Source: Algoriphagus aquimarinus (lineage in GTDB: Bacteria > Bacteroidota > Bacteroidia > Cytophagales > Cyclobacteriaceae). Taken from it: 64,000 nucleotides of DNA. Location of the stretch: positions 140,194-204,193 of the forward strand of contig NZ_FOKK01000009.1 in assembly GCF_900112005.1 (NCBI RefSeq). Direction: 5' to 3'. This document shows, piece by piece, positions 57,039-64,000 of this stretch. Numbering within the stretch: the stretch's first letter is position 1; each line of letters starts with the position of its first letter. The notes beneath the pieces are model-generated. The model was not told the origin of the DNA and ran no database searches. It saw only the letters and a list, made by a program, of their open reading frames with translations. A program made the position numbers and the translations under genes.

Positions 57039-58899
57039 GTTGCGCTACGCCCTCCTTTTTCTTGGATTCTTTACCGCGCTTGAGCTGAATGCTCAGGAAG
57101 TGGACAAGGGCTATTTCAAGAATCCAATCAGCCCGGGAACCAGAAATTATCTAGCGGGAAACTTTGCAGAGTTAAGACCCAACCACTTTCATACGGGTTT
57201 GGATTTCAAAACTGGTGGTCAAGAAGGTCTTCCGATCTTGGCTGCAGCCGATGGCTGGGTTTATAGAATTAAGATATCATCCTTTGGTTACGGTAATGTG
57301 ATTTACCTCAAGCATCCAAATGGCAAAATCACGCTCTACGGACACCTGCGGAATTTCAACAAGGAGCTTGGCGACTACATGCGTAAGAAAATGTATGAGG
57401 CAAAAGCAATTGATTTGGAAGTATTTCCTGAGCCTGGAGAATTGCCCGTAAAGCAGGGTCAAAGGATAGCAGATAGCGGAAATACGGGTGGATCTGGTGG
57501 ACCACATTTGCATTTTGAGATACGTGATAGTCTCGAAAGAGCCATGGACCCTCTCCTATTTGGCTTTCCTGAAATTCTAGATAACACGGCACCGGTACCT
57601 CAAAGCATAGCCATAGTTCCACTGGATATAGACTCCCGAGTGAATGGGAAATTTGCAAGGCTTGTAGTCACACCAGTAGCCAGCGGCTCTAATTACCGCT
57701 TACCGAGTGATATTAAGATTACTGGAAAAGTAGGTATAGAAATCCGCAGCTACGATCAACTGGATGGAGCCAGTAATAAAAATGGCTCTCCTACTTTTGA
57801 ATTGGCTGATGAAAAAGGCACGGTATTCAATTTGACTGTGAACAAGGTTGATTTCAACTATACGAGACAATTCCTATTGTACACCTATCAAAATAGCTAT
57901 TCAAAACTTTATTCTCAGAAGAATTTAAAGTTTGAATTTATCAGTCCAAATACTGAAACATCTGGACACCTAGAACTAGAGCCTGGAGTAAAAAAAGACT
58001 ACAAACTGAAGCTACGCGATGCTCATGGAAATGAACGTCAGATTAGTTTCACGTTGCAAGGTCAGGATTTGGAGACGAATGTAAATGATGGCACTGCTCC
58101 TTCTCGGGCTTCGCTGGATTACATCAATAATATCCTGAAAATCAAGGCTCCAGTTACTCCAAAAGGGGGGTTAGCAAAATTCTATGTAGGTGCAAACCAA
58201 TTTGAAATGCTTCCGGCCTATCAGGACGCAAACAGTCGCACCTACCTTTGGGACATGGAATTTGGCATTCCTGACGAAATTGATATTTGCTCTGAAGTGG
58301 TAATACCTGGGATCAATGCACTAATACCTGCAGGAAAAGAGATCTCCTACTCAGACAAAAACGTGCAACTGAATTTCAAGCACGAGACTGTTCTAGATGA
58401 TTTGTACTTGAGAATTTCTCAGTCTGGATCTGCTTCAGCACCACGCTTGATAGTGAATAGCAACCGGGAATATCTTTGGAACGCAGTGAACATTCTGTGG
58501 GATGTACCTGGCTATACTGGGAACAAAGATCGGTCTCATGCTTACTATACCTCTGGCGGCTCCAAATCTTTTTTGGGAGGTACATGGAATGGAAATACCC
58601 TAAATTTTGGGTCTAGGTATTTGGGAGAAATTTCCATTTTGCAGGATAATACCAAGCCTACGATCCAGTTAATCAAAGTCAATTCCTCTGATATGCGCTT
58701 CGTGATCAAGGATGATTTATCAGGAATCGACACTTATGAAGCTTTTGTAAATGGCAAATGGGTTTTGATGCGATATGAGTACAAGCAAGCGGTGATTTGG
58801 TCCGAAAAATTAACGAATGAACCGTTCAAAGGAGAAGTTTTGCTAAAAGTTACCGATAAAGCTGGCAATACTGCTGAATGGAAAGGAACGATTGGTTAA
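57025..58899 (+). CDS. M23 family metallopeptidase (secreted)
   Basis: A 624-residue secreted protein. The signal peptide (KLSKLRYALLFLGFF to LNAQ) is followed by the peptidase domain: NHFHTGLDFKT (about 50-60) and HLHFEIRDS (about 159-167) hold the zinc ligands of LytM-type peptidoglycan endopeptidases. The long C-terminal part (about 190-624) is beta-rich, probably immunoglobulin-like folds, as in Bacteroidota homologues. There is no ATG: TTG 57025, or TTG 57040 inside the frame, starts it. It overlaps the upstream gene. Confidence 0.85.
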   Translation: MKLSKLRYALLFLGFFTALELNAQEVDKGYFKNPISPGTRNYLAGNFAELRPNHFHTGLDFKTGGQEGLPILAAADGWVYRIKISSFGYGNVIYLKHPNGKITLYGHLRNFNKELGDYMRKKMYEAKAIDLEVFPEPGELPVKQGQRIADSGNTGGSGGPHLHFEIRDSLERAMDPLLFGFPEILDNTAPVPQSIAIVPLDIDSRVNGKFARLVVTPVASGSNYRLPSDIKITGKVGIEIRSYDQLDGASNKNGSPTFELADEKGTVFNLTVNKVDFNYTRQFLLYTYQNSYSKLYSQKNLKFEFISPNTETSGHLELEPGVKKDYKLKLRDAHGNERQISFTLQGQDLETNVNDGTAPSRASLDYINNILKIKAPVTPKGGLAKFYVGANQFEMLPAYQDANSRTYLWDMEFGIPDEIDICSEVVIPGINALIPAGKEISYSDKNVQLNFKHETVLDDLYLRISQSGSASAPRLIVNSNREYLWNAVNILWDVPGYTGNKDRSHAYYTSGGSKSFLGGTWNGNTLNFGSRYLGEISILQDNTKPTIQLIKVNSSDMRFVIKDDLSGIDTYEAFVNGKWVLMRYEYKQAVIWSEKLTNEPFKGEVLLKVTDKAGNTAEWKGTIG

Positions 58900-58923
58900 A
58901 TTAGGCGCCTTAAACAATAGTAT

Positions 58924-59373
58924 ATGAAATTAGAAGAAGGCCAAATGGCCCCAGATTTTGAAGCGAAAATTGAGACAGGAGAAACGATCAAGCTTTCTGA
59001 CTATCGAGGGAAAAAGGTTGTCCTCTATTTTTACCCAAAAGACGCTACCCCAGGATGTACTGCGCAAGCATGTAACCTGAGGGACAATTACGATGCGTTA
59101 CAAAATGCAGGTTATGTAGTCTTTGGGATCAGTTCAGATGCAGAGAAATCGCATGTGAAATTCAAAGAAAAGCAGGCCCTCCCATTTTCACTTATCGCTG
59201 ACACTGACCTGAAAGTTCACGAAGCTTTCGGCACATGGCAGGAAAAGAATACGTTTGGCAAAACCTATATGGGAACCGTCAGAACGACTTTTGTCATCGA
59301 CGAAGAAGGCAAAATTGCTGAAATAATAGAAAAAGTAAATACAAAAGAGCATACCTCTCAAATCCTTAAATAG
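58924..59373 (+). CDS. bcp: thioredoxin-dependent peroxiredoxin (BCP)
   Basis: A 149-residue atypical 2-Cys peroxiredoxin that reduces hydroperoxides with thioredoxin. The active site YPKDATPGCTAQACNLRD holds the peroxidatic C45 and the resolving C50, five residues apart as in BCP/PrxQ. Length is typical. It lies close after the M23 gene and 11 bases before the transketolase genes, so co-transcription is likely. Confidence 0.94.
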   Translation: MKLEEGQMAPDFEAKIETGETIKLSDYRGKKVVLYFYPKDATPGCTAQACNLRDNYDALQNAGYVVFGISSDAEKSHVKFKEKQALPFSLIADTDLKVHEAFGTWQEKNTFGKTYMGTVRTTFVIDEEGKIAEIIEKVNTKEHTSQILK

Positions 59374-59384
59374 ACCTATCCGAA

Positions 59385-60236
59385 ATGGAAAAAAAATCAA
59401 TCGAACAACTCGAAAGCGTTGCATCACAGGTTCGTAGGGACATTCTTAGAATGGTCCATGCGGTACAGTCAGGACACCCTGGCGCATCTTTAGGTTGTAC
59501 AGAATTCTTTGTAGCACTGTACTTTGACCAGTTAAATCACGATTCAAACTTCAAAATGGAAGGAAAAGGTGAAGACCTATTTTTCCTTTCCAATGGCCAT
59601 ATTTCACCCGTTTGGTACTCTGTACTTGCTAGATCAGGCTATTTTTCTCCTGAGGAAATGGACACATTCAGAAAACTGAATTCTAGACTTCAAGGTCACC
59701 CAGCTACAGAAGAAGGACTTCCAGGAATCAGAATCGCTTCTGGATCACTAGGTCAAGGCATGTCAGTAGCAATCGGTGCTGCACAAGCTAAAAAAATCGA
59801 TGGCGACGGAAGTACTGTTTATGTACTTATGGGCGATGGCGAGCAAGAAGAAGGTCAAGTTTGGGAAGCAGCTATGTATGCAGCTCACTGGAAAGTAGAC
59901 AATTTGATCGCTACTATTGACTTGAACAGGCAGCAGATCGATGGACCTACCGCGGAGATCATGGACTTGATCGACTTGAGAGCAAAATATGAGTCTTTCG
60001 GATGGGAAGTTATTGATACCCTACAGGGAAATGACATGAAGTCTGTAGTAGAAGGACTGGAAAAAGCTAAGAGTCTTAGCGGCAAAGGAAAGCCAGTGAT
60101 GAATTTACTTCATACTGAAATGGGCTTTGGCGTTGACTTTATGGTTGGCACACACAAGTGGCATGGTATCGCTCCAAGTGACGAGCAACTAGCAGACGCT
60201 TTGGGACAATTACCAGAAACCATTGGTGATTTTTAA
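59385..60236 (+). CDS. transketolase, N-terminal subunit
   Basis: A 283-residue half of a split transketolase. It carries the thiamine-diphosphate site with GDGEQEEGQVWEAAMYA and the conserved QSGHPGASLGCTEFFVALYF and GSLGQGMSVAIGAAQA. The C-terminal subunit follows 37 bases downstream. Together they act in the pentose phosphate pathway. Split transketolases occur in archaea and several bacterial groups. The gene may belong to the same unit as bcp. Confidence 0.93.
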   Translation: MEKKSIEQLESVASQVRRDILRMVHAVQSGHPGASLGCTEFFVALYFDQLNHDSNFKMEGKGEDLFFLSNGHISPVWYSVLARSGYFSPEEMDTFRKLNSRLQGHPATEEGLPGIRIASGSLGQGMSVAIGAAQAKKIDGDGSTVYVLMGDGEQEEGQVWEAAMYAAHWKVDNLIATIDLNRQQIDGPTAEIMDLIDLRAKYESFGWEVIDTLQGNDMKSVVEGLEKAKSLSGKGKPVMNLLHTEMGFGVDFMVGTHKWHGIAPSDEQLADALGQLPETIGDF

Positions 60237-60273
60237 TCAAGGCTATTTTTAGACCATTTACTCAAAAGAAAAC

Positions 60274-61242
60274 ATGGAAAAGACATTGGATTTAAAATTC
60301 AACTATACAGAAAAAAAAGATACACGTTCAGGATTCGGTGATGGCTTATTAGAAGCTGGCCGTAAGAACCCTAATGTGGTAGGACTTTGTGCTGATTTGA
60401 TCGGTTCATTGAAAATGGGAGCATTCCAGAAGGAATTCCCAGAGCGATTCTTCCAAACTGGTATCGCAGAAGCGAACATGATGGGTATAGCAGCGGGTAT
60501 GACTATCAATGGCAAGATTCCTTTTACAGGTACTTTCGCCAACTTCTCAACCGGTCGTGTGTATGATCAGATTCGTCAGTCTATCGCCTACTCTGGTAAG
60601 AATGTGAAAATCTGTGCATCTCACGCAGGCTTGACTCTTGGAGAAGACGGTGCTACTCACCAGATCCTGGAAGATGTGGGCATGATGAAAATGCTTCCGC
60701 ACATGACGGTGATTAATCCTTGCGATTATAACCAGACTAAAGCGGCAACTATTGCGATTGCTGAATACGAAGGACCTGTTTACCTAAGATTCGGCCGTCC
60801 ATCTTGGCCTATTTTCACTGATCCAGCTCAGAAGTTTGAGATCGGAAAAGCTTGGAAAATGATCGAGGGAACTGACGTAACTATTTTCGCAACTGGCCAT
60901 TTGGTATGGGAAGCAGTAGTAGCTGAAGCAATCTTGAGAAGCGAAGGCATCTCTGCTGAAGTGATCAACATTCACACGATCAAGCCACTGGACGAGGAAG
61001 CAATTCTTGATTCTGTAGCTAAAACTGGCTGTGCAGTCACAGCAGAAGAACACCAATACAATGGTGGCTTAGGCGATAGCGTAGCTCAAACCTTAGCAAG
61101 ACACAATCCTGCTCCTGTGGAGTATGTGGGTGTAAACGACAGCTTTGGCGAGTCTGGAACTCCTACTCAATTACTTGAGAAATATGGCTTGAACGCTGCA
61201 AACATTGTAGCTGCTGCCAAGAAAGTTTTGGCTAGAAAGTAA
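60274..61242 (+). CDS. transketolase, C-terminal subunit
   Basis: A 322-residue partner with the pyrimidine-binding domain (FFQTGIAEANMMGIAAGM, with the glutamate that activates thiamine diphosphate) and the C-terminal transketolase domain (ATGHLVWEAVVAE, INIHTIKPLDEEAI). It forms the complete enzyme with the product of the gene just upstream. A strong terminator ends the unit. Confidence 0.93.
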   Translation: MEKTLDLKFNYTEKKDTRSGFGDGLLEAGRKNPNVVGLCADLIGSLKMGAFQKEFPERFFQTGIAEANMMGIAAGMTINGKIPFTGTFANFSTGRVYDQIRQSIAYSGKNVKICASHAGLTLGEDGATHQILEDVGMMKMLPHMTVINPCDYNQTKAATIAIAEYEGPVYLRFGRPSWPIFTDPAQKFEIGKAWKMIEGTDVTIFATGHLVWEAVVAEAILRSEGISAEVINIHTIKPLDEEAILDSVAKTGCAVTAEEHQYNGGLGDSVAQTLARHNPAPVEYVGVNDSFGESGTPTQLLEKYGLNAANIVAAAKKVLARK

Positions 61243-61254
61243 ATTGTATAGCAC

Positions 61255-61317
61255 AGCTGCTTCTGGAGAAGCAGCTTAACGATTTATGAAACCACAGTCA
61301 GATGACTGTGGTTTTTT
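61255..61317 (+). terminator. tandem hairpins and intrinsic terminator after the transketolase genes
   Basis: Two hairpins follow the stop at 61242. The first has perfect 10-bp arms (61255-61264 and 61267-61276). The second pairs 61289-61300 with 61303-61314 and runs directly into a T-run to 61317, the classic intrinsic terminator shape. Confidence 0.85.
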
Positions 61318-61352
61318 ATTGTTTTCTATCTTAGGAAAAGTTTTAAATTCTG

Positions 61353-61889
61353 ATGATTAGCCTCGATAACGATCTTACACTTTACCCTATCAAACTCGAA
61401 GATCAACCCACACTATTTGAATTGATGGATGAGGTTTACAACAGCGCCTATCCGGATTTCTGGACTGATGAAGGTGAATGGTATTTAGAGTTATGCTATA
61501 GTTTTGAAAATCTCAAAAAGGAGCTTTCTGCCGATAATAGCCATTATTTTTTCGTGGAATATCAAGGAAATAAAGTTGGAATTCTAAAGTATGACTTCCC
61601 CTTTTCGCCTACAAAAACTGAAATTCCACATGCGATGAAACTTCACCGACTTTATCTAGCACAGTCGGTGCACGGAACTGGAATAGCCCAGCAATTAATG
61701 CAGTATGTTGAGAAAGTTGCCAAAGAAAACGAGTTGGATTTTATTTGGTTGGAAGCCATGACTAAAAAGCCTCAGGCAAAACGATTTTACGAGAAGATGG
61801 GATATGCTTGGGTATTAACCTATCAATTGGAATTTGAACGTCTGCACTCTGAAGTTAGGGGAATACAGATCATGAAGAAAAAGGTCTAA
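61353..61889 (+). CDS. GNAT-family N-acetyltransferase
   Basis: A 178-residue single GNAT domain. The acetyl-CoA loop is in QSVHGTGIAQQLMQYVEKVA, with the strand HRLYLAQ before it and RFYEKMGYAWVLTY near the end. Substrate is unknown. It is a single gene with its own terminator, converging with the surface-protein gene on the right. Confidence 0.87.
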   Translation: MISLDNDLTLYPIKLEDQPTLFELMDEVYNSAYPDFWTDEGEWYLELCYSFENLKKELSADNSHYFFVEYQGNKVGILKYDFPFSPTKTEIPHAMKLHRLYLAQSVHGTGIAQQLMQYVEKVAKENELDFIWLEAMTKKPQAKRFYEKMGYAWVLTYQLEFERLHSEVRGIQIMKKKV

Positions 61890-61921
61890 AAAAAGCCTCT
61901 CCTGTTTCTAGGAGAGGCTTT
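61888..61921. terminator. bidirectional terminator between convergent genes
   Basis: The arms 61892-61903 and 61910-61921 pair perfectly over 12 bp with a six-base loop. The minus strand has a T-run just past it (complement of A-run 61888-61894), so it clearly serves the gene ending at 61940 and probably also the GNAT gene. Confidence 0.85.
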
Positions 61922-61939
61922 AGTGTTAAGAATTGAATT

Positions 61940-64000
61940 TTACTTTTTGATCAATCTCTTGTTCATCACAAGTATTCCTGTCTTCACCTGAACTGTGTAA
62001 ATACCCGGACTCAGGTGGGCAATAGCTATCTGGTAAGTAGCCATACCATTTTGAACTCCTTCTTCCTGATAAACCAATCTTCCGACTGCATCATAGATTC
62101 TAATTCCCACATTCATGCTTTGGTCCAATTCTACTTCAAGATTTACATCCGAACTTGCTGGATTAGGGAACATGTTGAATTCTCCGAATCTAGGCTCTCG
62201 GCTTAGCTCAATTGCTCTTTCGATCGTCTGCCCTGCTCTATCCGTACTAAAGACTGTTATTCTGGCTGTTGCTGGAATAACAGTTCCCTTCCAAACAACT
62301 GACTTCCCAACAAGCTCAAAATCAGTATGCTCAGCGATCGTATAGGTATGCTGATCATCCACAGGATCAATCGTATTAAAATCACCTATCACGCTACCGT
62401 TATGGATATTTCTAAGTAGAATAGAATTGCTCAATTTAATATCTGTTGCCAGAGGCTTATCTGCCACTAGTACATTGACATTAATTTGCTCTTCAAGAGT
62501 AAACCATTCGTTAGCCTGCACATCAACTTTCATTTCATAGAAACCTGCTGCAAGTGGATTGTACGATTCAGCGTTGATAGTCAGCTTGATTTTCTTTTGC
62601 TCAAACCAGTTTTCGCTCTGAGAAACGATTTTATCATTTATCACTTCAAGCGGAGTATTCCATGGAACAGTGATCAATTCTGGCTCATCTTCCATTCTGT
62701 AAGTAACATTACAGTTACCGATATAGGAACCTGGGCTTCCTGCAAGTAAGGCATTCACTGCATTTGCGCTGACACATATGTTATTTCTCTTGCCATTTGG
62801 CATAACATGACAGACCTGAACTTTATCTTGTCCGGCTTTGCCACAAGAGGCTTCGACTGAGATCACTTTAGAGAAGATTTCATTTCCTACACATTGGCCA
62901 TTTACAATCAACTCTACCTTGTATTCTCTCACAAAGTCACCATTTGCAACAACCTGATAAGTTGAATTCACGACATTAGGAATATGAGTGAATGTGCCAC
63001 CGTCATTTCTCGAGAACCATTTGTAAGTTACTCCTGAATAAGATGAAGGCTGATAAGCAGCTGTCAAGGTAGTGCTGGAAGGTAATCCTAGGGAACTTGC
63101 CGCTCCATCAAATATAACCACATTGCCATTTGAATTTTTTGGAATGCTTGAACTAATGGTCGCTTTCATTACTGTCAATTGAGCTACCGTAGTCGACTGA
63201 GAACCAGTAAGATTTCCTGAATAAGGAACAAATTCAGCTGTGATAGAATAGGTAGTTCCTAGTGGAAGACTAATTGGGAAGGAATTAGAGAAAGTGCCAC
63301 CAGTAACCGATGAAGCTGTGACAGTTCCTATTGTGGTACTACCGTTTTTGAAGGTGACTATACCGCCAAGGCTATTAACATCGGCTTGGATAGCCGGATT
63401 AATCGTATTTACTATCGCAGTTAGAGTAACGTCATCTCCATCGCAGTCAGCAATAGAGTTTTGAACTGAGATAGTGGTTGACGCTTCGTTGATTACAATT
63501 TGAACTGAACCGTTGTCATCGGTATAGTTACCAGTAATATCAATGAACGTCCAGTAAGCGGTCCCACCAGGAACATTGGTGAAGCTTGCACCAAGATTCA
63601 ATCCTACCAAGGTTTCACCTTGTATTCCAATAGCTGTGACTGTTGCTCCATGTGCAGCTCCATCGTATGTTCCAGTGTACCCCGTAACCGTGATAGATGC
63701 AGCTATTTGATTGATTGCAAATGCTGCCCAGTCACTAGATCCTGAGATATAGTTGGTATTGCCTGCGAAGTTTGATCTCACACGGTATGAGCCAGCATCT
63801 GTTGGTGCTCCTGCTATGCTAGACCAAACACTTCCGTTATACTCTTCGTACTCGAACGTTACTGAAGGACTTAAAGGAGTTCCTCCTAATCCGGTTACAG
63901 CTCCAGTCGCTTCAAATGGATTACCATTGTAGTCGCCGCTTGATCTGATTACAGTGATGCTAGCAGCTATTTGGTTTATGGCAAATGCAGCCCAATCACT
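61940..64000 (-). CDS. large T9SS type-A surface protein with MBG repeats, N-terminus beyond window
   Basis: The frame runs from the right edge to a stop at 61940 without interruption, giving 687 codons of the C-terminal part; the start is outside. It contains tandem MBG-type domains: the segment SDWAAFAINQIAASITV occurs twice, encoded near 63690-63745 and 63950-64000, a spacing of about 255 bases. A cysteine-bearing region near the middle (CGKAGQDKVQVCHVMPNGK) resembles a short repeat found in Bacteroidota adhesins. The end is a type-A sorting domain (NMFPNPASSDVNLEVEL to LSPGIYTVQV and KRLIKK). Adhesion or matrix function is inference. Confidence 0.87.
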   Translation of the reverse strand, partial: SDWAAFAINQIAASITVIRSSGDYNGNPFEATGAVTGLGGTPLSPSVTFEYEEYNGSVWSSIAGAPTDAGSYRVRSNFAGNTNYISGSSDWAAFAINQIAASITVTGYTGTYDGAAHGATVTAIGIQGETLVGLNLGASFTNVPGGTAYWTFIDITGNYTDDNGSVQIVINEASTTISVQNSIADCDGDDVTLTAIVNTINPAIQADVNSLGGIVTFKNGSTTIGTVTASSVTGGTFSNSFPISLPLGTTYSITAEFVPYSGNLTGSQSTTVAQLTVMKATISSSIPKNSNGNVVIFDGAASSLGLPSSTTLTAAYQPSSYSGVTYKWFSRNDGGTFTHIPNVVNSTYQVVANGDFVREYKVELIVNGQCVGNEIFSKVISVEASCGKAGQDKVQVCHVMPNGKRNNICVSANAVNALLAGSPGSYIGNCNVTYRMEDEPELITVPWNTPLEVINDKIVSQSENWFEQKKIKLTINAESYNPLAAGFYEMKVDVQANEWFTLEEQINVNVLVADKPLATDIKLSNSILLRNIHNGSVIGDFNTIDPVDDQHTYTIAEHTDFELVGKSVVWKGTVIPATARITVFSTDRAGQTIERAIELSREPRFGEFNMFPNPASSDVNLEVELDQSMNVGIRIYDAVGRLVYQEEGVQNGMATYQIAIAHLSPGIYTVQVKTGILVMNKRLIKK

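Overview
The window looks like a chromosomal segment of a Bacteroidota bacterium, most likely of the order Cytophagales (an Algoriphagus/Cyclobacteriaceae-like organism; the genus is inference). Signs of this are two large surface proteins with type IX secretion (T9SS) sorting tails, SprB-type repeats and an IgGFc-binding-like domain, a YbiT-like ABC-F protein, several TAnnTTTG promoter-like boxes, and few Shine-Dalgarno sequences. Overall composition is AT-rich.

Layout. Positions 1-11119 are mainly housekeeping and surface genes: an edge-truncated GAF-PAS sensor, galE, a 1034-residue T9SS type-B surface protein, an ABC-F ATPase, the remnant of a sodium:solute symporter, an RlmI-type rRNA methyltransferase, a small membrane protein and an FAD-dependent dehydrogenase. 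The gap at 9214-9541 is packed with repeats and hairpins.

Positions 11600-47876 form a polysaccharide locus of about 36 kb, entirely on the minus strand. In transcription order it holds: two lipoprotein/tyrosine-kinase export pairs (wza-wzc) on either side of kdsB; GDP-L-fucose genes (manC, fcl, gmd) with a family 2 glycosyltransferase; a UDP-HexNAc dehydrogenase; FnlA/CapE and RmlD-like enzymes; Wzx flippase; glycosyltransferases; a frame-broken serine-acetyltransferase-like O-acetyltransferase; a Wzy-like polymerase; a bi-domain oxidoreductase; a heparinase II/III-fold protein; a WbuB-like transferase; WecB; Wzi; a WecA/MraY-type initiating transferase; then a DegT aminotransferase, a PglC-type initiating transferase and a WbpM/FlaA1-type dehydratase. 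Together they can make fucose-, deoxy-HexNAc- and HexNAc-uronate-containing repeat units, flip and polymerise them (Wzx/Wzy) and export them through Wza/Wzc, with Wzi at the cell surface. The central cassette (about 25050-33500) looks richer in A+T than its flanks, as is usual for exchanged O-antigen or capsule genes.

Positions 48189-61889 are plus-strand genes: two GNAT acetyltransferases, a DUF423 membrane protein, a PBP4-type D,D-carboxypeptidase, an operon of alpha/beta hydrolase, ECF sigma factor and likely anti-sigma membrane protein, a ParE/RelE toxin with its antitoxin, an S66 L,D-carboxypeptidase, a GDSL lipase/esterase lipoprotein, a fumarylacetoacetase-fold hydrolase, an M23 peptidase, a Bcp peroxiredoxin and a split transketolase. 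The right edge (61940-64000, minus) is the C-terminal part of a large MBG-repeat protein with a T9SS type-A tail.

No tRNA, rRNA, CRISPR array, intact insertion sequence or prophage was seen. The most useful observations are two frameshifts in T-runs that break one acetyltransferase, the symporter remnant, the asymmetric ATP sites of the ABC-F protein, doubled export machinery, two different initiating transferases, a lyase-fold protein inside a biosynthesis cluster, and recurring seven-base tandem repeats between genes.
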